Assembly: GCF_000508085.1 (NCBI RefSeq)
Contig: NZ_KI669560.1
Location: 1,074,464-1,138,463, forward strand
Direction of reading: 5' to 3'
DNA length: 64,000 bases
Origin: Sediminibacterium sp. C3
GTDB lineage: Bacteria > Bacteroidota > Bacteroidia > Chitinophagales > Chitinophagaceae
Shown here one piece after another: positions 34,507 through 44,715 of the stretch. The notes beneath the pieces are model-generated. The model was not told the origin of the DNA, made no database searches, and was given only the letters and a program-made list of their open reading frames with translations. Position 1 is the stretch's first letter. The number at the start of each line of letters is the position of its first letter. A program made the position numbers and the translations under genes.

Positions 34507-35667
34507 TTGAATTTATTTTGCCATAATATATTTAATAGCCATTTTTTCTTTAGAGAAAGTGTTGTCTTTTTTCTATTTTTTTTAGTTGTTAGTTGTAATT
34601 ACAATGATTCCACGAATGGGTTATCTGAGGGATTGCATCAGCCTAGAGACTCTGTGCATGTCTGCATGCAAGTGCCACAACGATTTGGAATGTCTGATGA
34701 CACTTCCATTAAATTTAATAGCGATACCTCATTACGGAATATGGTTTTAATTCCCGGTGGAAGTTTTGATATGGGAGGCGATAATGATCAGGCAGACAAA
34801 GATGAATACCCTAAACACAAAGTGACGGTTGATTCCTTTTATATGGACATCACTGAAGTAACGAATGCACAATTTGCTGCATTTGTAAAATCAACCGGCT
34901 ATATCACAACTGCGGAAAGAAAACCCAACTGGGAAGAGATTAAAAAAACGGTTCCACCCGGTACCCCTAAACCCGCTGATAGCTTACTGGTGGCGGCCTC
35001 TCTCGTTTTTAAGCAAACCAGTGGTCCTGTGAATCTGAATGATTATAGTCAATGGTGGAGTTGGGTTGAAGGCGCTAACTGGAAGCAGCCGCAAGGGCCT
35101 GGCAGCAATATCAAAGGCAAAGAGAATTTTCCTGTTGTGCATGTAAGTTGGGACGATGCCATGGCCTATTGTAAATGGGCAGGAAAGCGGTTGCCAACAG
35201 AAGCAGAATGGGAATATGCAGCCAGAGGGGGAAGAGTCAATCAGATTTATCCATGGGGAAATCAGCCGGTTAATCAGGGTACACCAAAGACCAATAGTTG
35301 GGAAGGTAATTTTCCTTATTACAATGAACAGATAGATGGCTTTCTAAAATATGCACCTGTGATGTCATTCACATGTAATGGTTTTGGACTTTTTGATATG
35401 GCAGGAAATGTATGGGAATGGTGCAGTGACTGGTATCATGCAGATTATTATAAAACCCTTGCAGGTAAAAATACATTGAATCCAAAAGGGCCTGCAAAAA
35501 GTTTTGACCCACAGGATCCTTATACACCCAAAAAAGTATTAAGAGGCGGAAGCTTCTTGTGTAATGATGCCTATTGCAGTGGATATCGTGTTGCCAGAAG
35601 AATGAAAAGCAGTCCTGATACAGGTTTGGAGCACACAGGGTTTAGAGGTGTAAAAGATATCCGCTAA
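34507..35667 (+). CDS. Formylglycine-generating enzyme (sulfatase-maturating), lipoprotein
   Basis: The FGE-sulfatase domain runs from about residue 75 to the end: IPGGSFDMGGDNDQADKDEYPKH, then DEVTNAQF-like ITEVTNAQFAAF, then the clan signature DMAGNVWEW. The catalytic Cys pair is present in GSFLCNDAYCSGYR. The N-terminus is hydrophobic with a lipobox LVVSC, so it is exported and lipid-anchored. No ATG fits the start; TTG at 34507 (or 34495) must be used. The sulfatase gene begins 2 nt downstream, so this enzyme almost certainly converts that sulfatase's Cys80 to formylglycine outside the cytoplasm. Confidence 0.85.
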   Translation: MNLFCHNIFNSHFFFRESVVFFLFFLVVSCNYNDSTNGLSEGLHQPRDSVHVCMQVPQRFGMSDDTSIKFNSDTSLRNMVLIPGGSFDMGGDNDQADKDEYPKHKVTVDSFYMDITEVTNAQFAAFVKSTGYITTAERKPNWEEIKKTVPPGTPKPADSLLVAASLVFKQTSGPVNLNDYSQWWSWVEGANWKQPQGPGSNIKGKENFPVVHVSWDDAMAYCKWAGKRLPTEAEWEYAARGGRVNQIYPWGNQPVNQGTPKTNSWEGNFPYYNEQIDGFLKYAPVMSFTCNGFGLFDMAGNVWEWCSDWYHADYYKTLAGKNTLNPKGPAKSFDPQDPYTPKKVLRGGSFLCNDAYCSGYRVARRMKSSPDTGLEHTGFRGVKDIR

Positions 35668-35669
35668 GT

Positions 35670-37076
35670 ATGATAATAAATATTTTCTGTCTTTGGCTTA
35701 CGCTTTTTACAGCTCCGCTTTTAATGGCGCAGGTAAAGCAAAAACAAGCTACTCAAAAGCAACCCAATATTGTTTTTATTCTCGCTGATGACCTGGGATA
35801 CGGCGATCTGGGCTGTTATGGTTCAGCCCGGATACGCACTCCCCATTTAGATGCATTAGCTAAATCAGGTGTAAGATTTACCCGGTTTTATTCTGGCAGC
35901 ACGGTTTGTGCTCCTTCCAGGGCTTCTTTAATGACTGGTCAGCATACGGGTCATGTTAGCGTTAGAGGGAATGGAGAAGTACCACTTTCTGCATCAGATA
36001 AAATACTGCCCCAATATCTAAAGGAAGCAGGATATACAACCGGACTATTCGGCAAATGGGGTCTTGGTCAAAAGGATACCGATGGAGTGCCGGAGAAAAA
36101 AGGATGGGATTATTTTTCTGGTTTATTGCATCATGTTGAAGGGCATTACCAAAAACCAGATTCCGGTTGGCAAATCATCAATGGGGTTTCATCAAGAGTT
36201 GCCATTCCGGATAGTCAATTCAGTAATGGTTGGTTTACTCAGGAAGCAAAGTCATTTATTAGTAATCATACTCAACAACCATTCTTTGTTTATCTGGCAT
36301 TCACTTTACCTCATGCAGAATTAAATGTTCCTGGTAAGTATTTGGATACTTATCTGAATCCATCGGGCAAAAGTATTTTCGAACCAGAAATAGCCCATGT
36401 TCCCGGCAAGCATTATGGCCCGCAACCATTTCCTAAAGCGGCCTATGCCGCTATGATAACGCAAATGGACAGTTATGTAGGTGAGCTGGTTGATCTGTTG
36501 AAAAAGAAAAACCTTCTCGATAATACCATTCTGATTTTTACCAGCGATAATGGAACACATAAAGAAGGTGGAAGAATACAGGATGATATTGCGTTTTTTA
36601 AAAGCAGCGGAGAATTTCGTGGGGCAAAAAGAGATTTATACGAAGGGGGTATTCGGGTACCTTTTATTATTAGCTGGAAGAATGGACTCGAAAAAAACAT
36701 AGTTAAACAGGATATGGGTGCGTTTTGGGATCTGCTTCCAACATTGGGCGAAATGGCGGGTACAAAAGCGATTGATAAACTAGATGGAATTTCATTATTG
36801 CCAGCTTTAAAGGGGAAGAATAAGGTAGCACATCCGCCATTGTATTGGGAATTTTATGAAGGTGGATTTAAGCAGGCAGTTATTTCCGGAAGCTGGAAAG
36901 CAATCAGATATTACAAAGGAGAAGAACCCAGTCATACAGAGTTGTATAATCTTGCAGCTGATCCGTCAGAAAAAAACAACCTGGCTTTACAAAACCCTGA
37001 AAAACGAATTGAATTGGAAGCAATCATGCAGAAGGAGCGAACCCCTTCAACAAATCCTTTATTTAAAATTAAATAA
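35670..37076 (+). CDS. Cys-type arylsulfatase, exported
   Basis: This 468-aa protein has a signal peptide (1-20, LLMAQ). The alkaline-phosphatase-type sulfatase core starts with NIVFILADDLGYGDLGCYG (two metal Asp). The modification site is VCAPSRASLMTGQ with Cys80, in the C-x-P-S-R motif, followed by GKWGLG and IFTSDNGTHKEGG. Activity needs formylglycine at Cys80, supplied by the upstream FGE. The next genes are galK and galT, so the substrate is probably a sulfated galactose or galactosamine glycan; that is inference. Confidence 0.9.
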   Translation: MIINIFCLWLTLFTAPLLMAQVKQKQATQKQPNIVFILADDLGYGDLGCYGSARIRTPHLDALAKSGVRFTRFYSGSTVCAPSRASLMTGQHTGHVSVRGNGEVPLSASDKILPQYLKEAGYTTGLFGKWGLGQKDTDGVPEKKGWDYFSGLLHHVEGHYQKPDSGWQIINGVSSRVAIPDSQFSNGWFTQEAKSFISNHTQQPFFVYLAFTLPHAELNVPGKYLDTYLNPSGKSIFEPEIAHVPGKHYGPQPFPKAAYAAMITQMDSYVGELVDLLKKKNLLDNTILIFTSDNGTHKEGGRIQDDIAFFKSSGEFRGAKRDLYEGGIRVPFIISWKNGLEKNIVKQDMGAFWDLLPTLGEMAGTKAIDKLDGISLLPALKGKNKVAHPPLYWEFYEGGFKQAVISGSWKAIRYYKGEEPSHTELYNLAADPSEKNNLALQNPEKRIELEAIMQKERTPSTNPLFKIK

Positions 37077-37079
37077 GTT

Positions 37080-38231
37080 ATGAAAAATGAGTTGACAAGA
37101 TTATTTATAGAACAATTTCAAACTTCGCCTCAGGTAATTGTTCGCTCTCCAGGAAGAGTCAATATAATAGGGGAACATGCCGATTACAATAATGGCTTTG
37201 TATTACCTGCAGCCATAGACAAAGCAGCTTATATTGCTATTTCGTTAAGAGCCGACGATGAAATTCATTTGTGTGCTGTGGACCTGAAAGAAAACTTTTC
37301 AACGAACATTCATAATTTAAAACCCATTGGAGATGTAAGCTGGTCCAACTATATTTTAGGTAGTGCTGCTCAATTTGTTAAAAAGGGTATTTCCCTAAAG
37401 GGATTTAACGCGTTACTCACCAGCGATGTGCCTATTGGAGCAGGTCTTTCTTCCTCTGCAGCAGTAGAATGCGCAACTGTTTTTGCATTAGATTATTTAT
37501 TACGGACAGGTTATGAAAGGATAGAAATGGTTAGTATGGCCCAAAAAGCCGAACATGAATATGCTGGCGTAATGTGCGGTATCATGGATCAGTTTGCTTC
37601 CATGATGGGAAAGGCAAATCAGGTTATTAAACTGGATTGCAGATCACTCTCGTATCAATACGTGCCTTTTAAATTAGATGGAATTAAAATTTTACTATTA
37701 AATACAAATGTTAAGCATTCACTGGCTTCTTCTGAATACAATACCAGAAGAGCCGAATGCGAGAAAGCAATTGAATTAATTAAACCCCATCATCCTTCCG
37801 TAGCTTCTCTTAGGGATGCAACGGTTGAAATGCTGGATCAATATGTATTGCCTGTAAATGAATTGGTGTATCGCAGAAGTAGGTTTGTGGTAGATGAAAT
37901 GGAAAGGCTGAATGATGCCTGCAAGTATCTGGAACAGAATGATATCGCATCTATGGGGGAATGCATGTTTGAAACCCATGAAGGATTAAGTAGTCAATAC
38001 GAAGTAAGTTGTAAGGAGCTGGACTTCCTGGTCAATTTTGTAAAAGACAGACCAGAAGTAATAGGAGCCAGAATGATGGGGGGAGGATTTGGCGGATGCA
38101 CCATTAACCTTGTACAGGAAAATGCCATTGCGCAACTGATAAGCGAGATAAAACCAGCATACGAAGCTGCCATGAACTTACCACTCGATTTTTATATCGC
38201 ATCTATTGAAAACGGAACCGAAATTTTATAA
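37080..38231 (+). CDS. galK: Galactokinase
   Basis: This 383-aa GHMP kinase carries the galactokinase signature near the N-terminus (PGRVNIIGEHADYNNGFVLP), the ATP loop PIGAGLSSSAAVECA (about 119-133), and the third motif ARMMGGGFGGCTINLV near the C-terminus. It phosphorylates galactose at C1 in the Leloir pathway. It starts 3 nt after the sulfatase stop and lies 3 nt before galT, so FGE, sulfatase, galK and galT form one operon. Confidence 0.95.
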   Translation: MKNELTRLFIEQFQTSPQVIVRSPGRVNIIGEHADYNNGFVLPAAIDKAAYIAISLRADDEIHLCAVDLKENFSTNIHNLKPIGDVSWSNYILGSAAQFVKKGISLKGFNALLTSDVPIGAGLSSSAAVECATVFALDYLLRTGYERIEMVSMAQKAEHEYAGVMCGIMDQFASMMGKANQVIKLDCRSLSYQYVPFKLDGIKILLLNTNVKHSLASSEYNTRRAECEKAIELIKPHHPSVASLRDATVEMLDQYVLPVNELVYRRSRFVVDEMERLNDACKYLEQNDIASMGECMFETHEGLSSQYEVSCKELDFLVNFVKDRPEVIGARMMGGGFGGCTINLVQENAIAQLISEIKPAYEAAMNLPLDFYIASIENGTEIL

Positions 38232-38234
38232 ATC

Positions 38235-39251
38235 ATGTTTAACCGATCCGAACATCCGCATACACGTTTGAATATTTTAACCGGGGAATGGGTGCTGGTT
38301 TCCCCTCATCGCATGAAAAGACCCTGGCAGGGAAAAGTTGAAGCATTACCCAAACAGGACAGACCTGCCTACGATCCCGGATGTAACCTATGTCCCGGGA
38401 ATTCCCGTGCAGATGGAACGATAAATCCTGCATTTACTGGTCCCTTTGTTTTTACGAATGATTTCTCAGCTTTACTCCCCGACACTCCTGTTGGTGGAGA
38501 GAATATCAACGGATTACTCGTAAGTAAGAGTGCCAGTGGAATCTGCAGGGTAATCTGCTTTTCGCCAGACCATAGTTTAACGCTACCTGTTATGTCAGAG
38601 GACGCCATTGAACAGGTTATTAAATTATGGAAAGATGAATTTGAAAGTTTAGCATCCAATCCCAATATCAGGTATATCCAGATATTTGAAAACAAGGGAG
38701 AAATCATGGGATGCAGTAACCCGCATCCGCATGGACAAATCTGGGCTTCTTCAGATATTCCTGTTGAATTAATGAAGGAAACCAATCAGCAGGAAGCTTA
38801 TTTTAAGCAACACGGTAAATCTCTGTTATCTGCTTATCTGGATATTGAATTGGAGCAAAGTGAGAGAATCATTATTGAGAATGATCATTTTGTTGCGCTG
38901 GTTCCTTACTGGGCAGTTTGGCCTTATGAAACAATGATTATTTCAAAGCGACATATACAGCAAATAACAGAATTTACAGCTGAAGAAGACAAATCATTTG
39001 CAGAGATTTTAAAAACTTTGACTATTAAATACGATAAGCTTTTTGATATGTCTTTCCCTTATTCGGCCGGAATGCACCAGATGCCTGTAAATGATGTTGA
39101 ATACAAGGGCTGGCATTGGCATATGCACTTTTATCCTCCCTTATTAAGAAGTGCAACGGTTAAGAAGTTTATGGTGGGATATGAAATGCTGGCAAATCCA
39201 CAGCGGGACATCACGCCCGAGCAGGTAGCGAAAACGCTGCAAGGGCTATGA
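38235..39251 (+). CDS. galT: Galactose-1-phosphate uridylyltransferase
   Basis: This 338-aa HIT-family transferase has RLNILTGEWVLVSPHRMKRPWQG at the start, the zinc-site pair CNLCPGN near 52-58, and the catalytic motif NPHPHGQIWA with the nucleophilic His near 161. A second zinc-site histidine lies in the C-terminal half (WHWHMHFYPP). It exchanges UMP between UDP-glucose and galactose-1-phosphate, after GalK. No galE or galM lies in the window. The last gene of the operon, it is followed by a convergent sensor-kinase gene. Confidence 0.95.
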   Translation: MFNRSEHPHTRLNILTGEWVLVSPHRMKRPWQGKVEALPKQDRPAYDPGCNLCPGNSRADGTINPAFTGPFVFTNDFSALLPDTPVGGENINGLLVSKSASGICRVICFSPDHSLTLPVMSEDAIEQVIKLWKDEFESLASNPNIRYIQIFENKGEIMGCSNPHPHGQIWASSDIPVELMKETNQQEAYFKQHGKSLLSAYLDIELEQSERIIIENDHFVALVPYWAVWPYETMIISKRHIQQITEFTAEEDKSFAEILKTLTIKYDKLFDMSFPYSAGMHQMPVNDVEYKGWHWHMHFYPPLLRSATVKKFMVGYEMLANPQRDITPEQVAKTLQGL

Positions 39252-39309
39252 ATATACGGCAGGACTTCTCTTAATCAGATTTCGTGAATATTTTTTTTGA
39301 GCCGTTCTA

Positions 39310-41193
39310 TTAATTGTGCGAAAGCGTAAAATGAAAAGTTAACCCTTTGTCGGTATCAGACTCTGCAAATATAGTGCCCCCATGTTTGTCTACTATTCTT
39401 TTCACAATTGCCAGGCCTAAGCCATTCCCTTCAAATTTGCTATGGTAGCGTTTGAAGGGAGTGAAAAGGGTTTTCATTTGATCTTCATTTAATCCTACAC
39501 CATTGTCTTTAACGTAATAATAAGTCTGATGCTCCTTTTGATAGGAACCGATTTCAATTTCCGGTTTATCTTTTTTCGATGAATATTTAAAGGCGTTGGA
39601 AAGCAGATTATTGAATAGTTGTTTCAGGGCCGCTTCATTCCCATAAGCATTAGGTAAATTATGTAGTTGAATGGTCCCCTTAAAGTCTAACGGTTGTTGT
39701 TGTTTAATTACTTCTGCAACCAGTACCTGGAGGTCTACATCTGCTTTTTCCAACGGTTGTTTGCCTAAACGGGAGAAAGTTAAAAGATCTTGCGTCAACA
39801 TTTTCATATTCTGAACAGTGGACTTAACCATATATAAGAATTCTCTGTTCTCTTCGTCGAGTGTACTGGGGTCAACTAAATCAACAACGGTCATGATTTT
39901 GTTGATTGGATTGTTCAGGTCATGAGCGGCAGAGGAGGAAAAAGCCTTGATGTCTTCGAGTTGTCTGATTTCTTCGGTAATATCATTGATGCTAACTACA
40001 TAGGCTACTCGAGAGCCATGTTCGTCCATTAACGAATTAGATTTAATATCAATGATGATTTTCTCCCCATCTTTGCGAATGATTTCCGTCTGGTAATTTT
40101 CGGAAATACCTTTTTTTCTCCTTTCCAGTCTTTCATAAAACTCTTTTCTTCTTTCAATAGGTATAATCATATCAACCACAACTTGACCTATCAGTTCTTT
40201 CTCTGTGTAGCCGAGAATATTGCAGTAACTCTGATTACAATAGATAAGCCTGCCTTCATAATCAATACTTCCCACACCCTCTTTTAAAGAAGAAACCAGT
40301 TCTCTGAATTTTCGTTCACTTTCACTGAGTTTTTTCTCTAATGCAATACTTGCTTTTTGCTTTTTGTTAAGCAGATTGGCGTAAGTGTAAATTAAAATGA
40401 ATGCGATTATCGTTAATGCAATAGTAAATAGCTCAGTACCCATTTCAGTGTTGTAAAGGCCCAGATTTTCACCTTTTAGTCTTAAATAACCTAGAAACGG
40501 CGGTAAAAATAAAATTAAAAAGGTTGATCTTCTTAATAAGGTGCTGCCTTCTAATAAAGAAGCAAATAGTTGAGGTGTTCCAGTTTTAATATTTGTTAAA
40601 AACAATCCTGTGCTCAGTAAAAGAAAAAGTATGGCTGTACTAAGTGCAATGGTCGAAATCCCCTCTACTCTGTATGCAGAGTCCCTACCATAGACATAGC
40701 CTAAGATAGAAGTATACGATAAAATGAAAATGACAATGCTAAAAAAGGCCCGCAGTTTTAAAATCCATTTTTTGTTTGCTTCAATGCTAATCATATTAAA
40801 CCCGCAAAGGGTAAATAAGACTGCTGTAATTGGGGCCATATGTGCATTGATACTGCTCGACTCTATTTTGTTCTTAAATAAAAAATGATCAAATCGTATC
40901 CAATCTATGTGCAGCAAATAAGCAAGTGAATGCAAAGTCCCAATCAGAAAAATGGCAGCAGCAATAATCAATTTAGTAAATCCAGGTATTTGTTTTGATT
41001 CCCTAAATCCCATTAACCAAAATCCAGATAAAATAAATGTTATGGCTGTAACTGGATTCATAGCGGTCATTTCCGGGGTTATGCTTTTCAACAGTGTAAT
41101 ATTGAATTGCCAGCCAATTAATACCAGAAGGGCTATAAGCTGAAGCATATATCCAAGAACCTCTAAGTATAGTAAACGTTTTTTGATGTACAT
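39310..41193 (-). CDS. Membrane-bound PAS histidine kinase
   Basis: In this 627-aa protein the first about 270 residues contain eight or so hydrophobic segments, a membrane sensor domain of unknown ligand. A PAS domain (about 287-400, ELVSSLKEGVGSIDYEGRLIYCNQSYCNILGY) follows. The HisKA box is SSSAAHDLNNPINKI, with His near 420. The catalytic ATPase domain (about 500-627) has NNLLSNAFKYS, VKDNGVGLNEDQ and GNGLGLAIVKRIVDKHGG. No response regulator lies next to it, so it is an orphan kinase. It is transcribed away from the ASPIC/FG-GAP gene. Confidence 0.9.
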   Translation of the reverse strand: MYIKKRLLYLEVLGYMLQLIALLVLIGWQFNITLLKSITPEMTAMNPVTAITFILSGFWLMGFRESKQIPGFTKLIIAAAIFLIGTLHSLAYLLHIDWIRFDHFLFKNKIESSSINAHMAPITAVLFTLCGFNMISIEANKKWILKLRAFFSIVIFILSYTSILGYVYGRDSAYRVEGISTIALSTAILFLLLSTGLFLTNIKTGTPQLFASLLEGSTLLRRSTFLILFLPPFLGYLRLKGENLGLYNTEMGTELFTIALTIIAFILIYTYANLLNKKQKASIALEKKLSESERKFRELVSSLKEGVGSIDYEGRLIYCNQSYCNILGYTEKELIGQVVVDMIIPIERRKEFYERLERRKKGISENYQTEIIRKDGEKIIIDIKSNSLMDEHGSRVAYVVSINDITEEIRQLEDIKAFSSSAAHDLNNPINKIMTVVDLVDPSTLDEENREFLYMVKSTVQNMKMLTQDLLTFSRLGKQPLEKADVDLQVLVAEVIKQQQPLDFKGTIQLHNLPNAYGNEAALKQLFNNLLSNAFKYSSKKDKPEIEIGSYQKEHQTYYYVKDNGVGLNEDQMKTLFTPFKRYHSKFEGNGLGLAIVKRIVDKHGGTIFAESDTDKGLTFHFTLSHN

Positions 41194-41308
41194 GTGGTTA
41201 TTGAATGAAAGTGTGTTAAATCAATGGTTAAACACTTAAATTGTATTGTAATTTTTTAGTCTCTTATAAAATTAACATTTACTTTGAATCAGAATTTTAA
41301 ATCTTAGT

Positions 41309-44300
41309 ATGCGCCGGTCTTTTTATCTCTTATTTAAAAATACACTCCTTTTGTGTGTGTTTGTCCTTTTTGCTTGTAATCAGAAGAAACCATTATTTCA
41401 AAATATAGATCCGGAAATTTCTGGCCTGAAATTTTCCAATGATATTATTGAAACCAACCAATTGAATGTATTAAACTACGAATACATTTATAATGGTGGT
41501 GGGGTAGGCATTGGTGATTTCAATAACGATAGTCTACCTGATGTTTATTTTACCGGAAACCGAGTACCCAATAAATTATTTCTGAACAAGGGCGATTTAC
41601 AATTTGAAGACATAACAGCTAAAGCAGGTGTAGATGGTCAGGGGAAATGGAATAAAGGAGTAAGCATTATTGATATCAACAATGATGGTTTACTGGATAT
41701 TTATGTGTGTGCCGCTGTATTGCCGGATAGTAATGCCCGGAAAAACATATTATATGTAAATCTGGGCATTGATGCAAAATCCGGAATCCCCTCTTTTGCA
41801 GACAAAGCGCAGGAGTATGGTCTGGATGACGCTTCCAATACCCATATGTCTAGCTTTTTTGATTATGACAACGATGGAGACCTGGATGTGTATTTGTTGA
41901 TTAATGATTTGGATGGAACCTACCCGAATGAATTCCGGCCTATCCGGAAAGACGGCAGCTGGCCCAATACAGATAAACTACTCCAAAACAACTTTGATTC
42001 TTCTTTAAAACATCCGGTATTCAAAGATGTATCCAAGCAGGCAGGTATACTGATTGAAGGACACGGACTTGGCATCAATATCACGGATATCAACGAAGAT
42101 GGTTGGAAAGATATCTATATCAGTAATGATTATTTATCTAATAATATACTTTATATCAATAATAAAAACGGAACCTTTACCGATCAGTGTGCCCTTTATT
42201 TTAAGCATACCAGTAAGAATGCTATGGGCAACGATATTGCAGACATTAATAATGATGGCAAGGCAGATCTGATTGAAACGGATATGATGCCGGCAGATAA
42301 TTACAGACAGAAAATGATGCACTCTGATATTAGTTATCAGACTTTTCAGAACAGCGATCGGTATGGTTATATCTATCAATACCCAAGAAATACCTTACAG
42401 TTGAATCAGGGGTTCCTTCCTGAAGGATATGATTCTGTTAACCGTCCTGCATTCAGTGAAATAGCCTACTTCAGTGGTGTTGCACATACCGATTGGAGTT
42501 GGGCGCCCTTGCTGGCAGATTTTAATAATGACGGTTGGCGGGATTTGTTTGTTACGAATGGTCTGCCCAAAGATATGTCAGACAAGGATTTCATGGCATA
42601 CAGGCAAAATGCTTATGCTGCTTCTTCGCTTGATGAAGTTTTAAGACAGGTTCCGGAAGTTAAAATCAGTAATTATGTTTATCAAAATAACAAAGACCTG
42701 ACTTTCACTGATCAAACTAAAAACTGGGGTATTGACTTTCCTACTTTTTCTGCCGGAATGGCCTATGCAGATTTGGACAGAGACGGAGACCTCGATCTGG
42801 TAATCAATAATACCAATATGCAGGCTACTTTACTAGTGAATAGATTTCAACAACAAAATGAAGAAGCCCGCTATTTAAAAATAAAACTGAAAGGACCTGC
42901 TAATAATGTTACCGGGATTGGGTCACAAATTTTTGTTTATGACAAGTCCGTAAAGCAGTTGGCTGAAGCAAACCCATACAGAGGTTACTTGTCCAGTGTT
43001 GAGTCGGGTGTACATTTTGGAATGGGGAAAGTTGAAATGGCAGATTCCATTCTGATCATCTGGCCCGATCAAAAAAGACAGGTATTAAAAAATATAGTAA
43101 CCAATCAACAACTCATACTGGATTATGCGAATGCAAAAATTTCAGCATCGCCAATTGATCAATCAGCACCTGGCAATTCTCTAATGACAGAAATAACCAA
43201 AGCTTCAGGATTGCAATTTGGTTTTTCTGAGGTTGATTTTATTGATTTTGATATTCAGCGCATGTTATTGCATAAGCTTACACAATATGGTCCGTCTTTA
43301 GCCGCAGGCGATATTAACGGGGATGGATTGGATGATATAGTAGTTGGTGGCGGTTCCCCTTTTCATGCCTCTCTTTTTGTTCAGAACGATCAGGGTAAAT
43401 TTACCAGAAAATATTTGCCGGGATATAAGGAGCCTCAGTTGCAGGACGATGCTGGAATACTTTTATTTGATGCAGACAAAGACAATGACCTGGATATTTA
43501 TATTGCTGCTGGGGGTGCTGAAAATCAGCCTGGGGCTAAAGCATATGCAGATCATATTTATCAGAATGATGGGAAGGGTAATTTTACAGAAATCAATGGC
43601 GCAATCCCTGAGAATTTAATTGCAAAGAGCGTAGTTGTGTCAAACGATTATGACGGTGATGGAGATTTGGATTTATTTGTAGGTGGAAGGGTAACCCCTG
43701 GCAGATATCCTTTGCCGCTGAATAGTTTTATATACAGAAACGATTCGCAAAAAGATAAGATTCAGTTTTCTGATGTAACCAAAACCGTTGCGCCTGCACT
43801 CATGAATACAGGCATGGTAACAGCTGCTGTTTGGTCAGATATTAATAAAGATGGTAAGACTGATTTATTTATCACAAAAGAATGGGGAGCGCCCATGATC
43901 TTGCAGAACAATGGCAACCAGCTATTGCCAGTAGCCACTTCATTGGATTCCGCCAGAGGCTGGTATAATAGTGTGGTGGAAGCTGACATGGATAATGACG
44001 GGGATATGGATTACGTGTTGGGTAATTTTGGTAAAAACTCCTTTTTAAAAGCTTCACCAGAATATCCCATATCTGTTTATGCAAAAGATTTTGATAATAA
44101 TTTTAGTCTGGATGTTGTTTTTTCACATTGGCAGTTGGATAAAGTAAATGGTGTGCAAAAAGAAGTGCCTGTAGCTGGCAGAGACGTCTTGTTAAGAGAA
44201 ATGAGTTCTTTTAAAGAGCGATTTCCTAACTACAGCAGTTATGCAAACGCATCCATTCAGCAATTGCTGAGTCCGGAACAATTAAAAGATGCCATGAAGC

Positions 44301-44695
44301 TGAGTGTAAATGAGTTGCAGTCATATTGGGTAGAAAACAAAGGTGGATTTAAGTTTGAAAAACATGCATTGCCCTCTGGAGCACAGATGGCGCCCATATT
44401 TGGAATATTGGCAAAAGACGTTAACGGAGATGGTTGGCTGGATATTATTCTGAATGGGAATGAATATGCCATGTCACCTTATCTGGGAAGACAGGATGCT
44501 TTGAATGGATTGGTTTTATTAAATACAGGGAAAAAATCCTTCAGAGAAACCAGTATTGCAGAGAGTGGTTTTTACAGCCCGGCTTGTGGACGATCACTGG
44601 TTGAATTGACCATCCAAAATAAACCGGCAGTGCTCATTGGTCAGAACAGAGATTTTTTGAGGCTGTTCCAAATAAATGTGGCGCAAAACAAATAA
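41309..44695 (+). CDS. FG-GAP/VCBS repeat and ASPIC-domain lipoprotein
   Basis: This 1128-aa protein has a lipobox (VLFACNQ, Cys near 23). Repeated calcium-binding blades of the type DxNxDGxxDxY occur in two sets (about 60-500 and 650-1120), as in beta-propeller FG-GAP proteins. Between them is an ASPIC/UnbV domain (about 525-610, VTGIGSQIFVYDKSVKQLAE, then LIIWPDQK). CRTAC1-like proteins of this kind are abundant in Bacteroidota, and their function is poorly known. It probably sits on the outer membrane and binds glycans or proteins. A TACTTTG box lies about 20 nt upstream. The haloperoxidase-like gene follows at 20 nt. Confidence 0.85.
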   Translation: MRRSFYLLFKNTLLLCVFVLFACNQKKPLFQNIDPEISGLKFSNDIIETNQLNVLNYEYIYNGGGVGIGDFNNDSLPDVYFTGNRVPNKLFLNKGDLQFEDITAKAGVDGQGKWNKGVSIIDINNDGLLDIYVCAAVLPDSNARKNILYVNLGIDAKSGIPSFADKAQEYGLDDASNTHMSSFFDYDNDGDLDVYLLINDLDGTYPNEFRPIRKDGSWPNTDKLLQNNFDSSLKHPVFKDVSKQAGILIEGHGLGINITDINEDGWKDIYISNDYLSNNILYINNKNGTFTDQCALYFKHTSKNAMGNDIADINNDGKADLIETDMMPADNYRQKMMHSDISYQTFQNSDRYGYIYQYPRNTLQLNQGFLPEGYDSVNRPAFSEIAYFSGVAHTDWSWAPLLADFNNDGWRDLFVTNGLPKDMSDKDFMAYRQNAYAASSLDEVLRQVPEVKISNYVYQNNKDLTFTDQTKNWGIDFPTFSAGMAYADLDRDGDLDLVINNTNMQATLLVNRFQQQNEEARYLKIKLKGPANNVTGIGSQIFVYDKSVKQLAEANPYRGYLSSVESGVHFGMGKVEMADSILIIWPDQKRQVLKNIVTNQQLILDYANAKISASPIDQSAPGNSLMTEITKASGLQFGFSEVDFIDFDIQRMLLHKLTQYGPSLAAGDINGDGLDDIVVGGGSPFHASLFVQNDQGKFTRKYLPGYKEPQLQDDAGILLFDADKDNDLDIYIAAGGAENQPGAKAYADHIYQNDGKGNFTEINGAIPENLIAKSVVVSNDYDGDGDLDLFVGGRVTPGRYPLPLNSFIYRNDSQKDKIQFSDVTKTVAPALMNTGMVTAAVWSDINKDGKTDLFITKEWGAPMILQNNGNQLLPVATSLDSARGWYNSVVEADMDNDGDMDYVLGNFGKNSFLKASPEYPISVYAKDFDNNFSLDVVFSHWQLDKVNGVQKEVPVAGRDVLLREMSSFKERFPNYSSYANASIQQLLSPEQLKDAMKLSVNELQSYWVENKGGFKFEKHALPSGAQMAPIFGILAKDVNGDGWLDIILNGNEYAMSPYLGRQDALNGLVLLNTGKKSFRETSIAESGFYSPACGRSLVELTIQNKPAVLIGQNRDFLRLFQINVAQNK

Positions 44696-44715
44696 CCAGA
44701 ATATTTAACCCGCAG

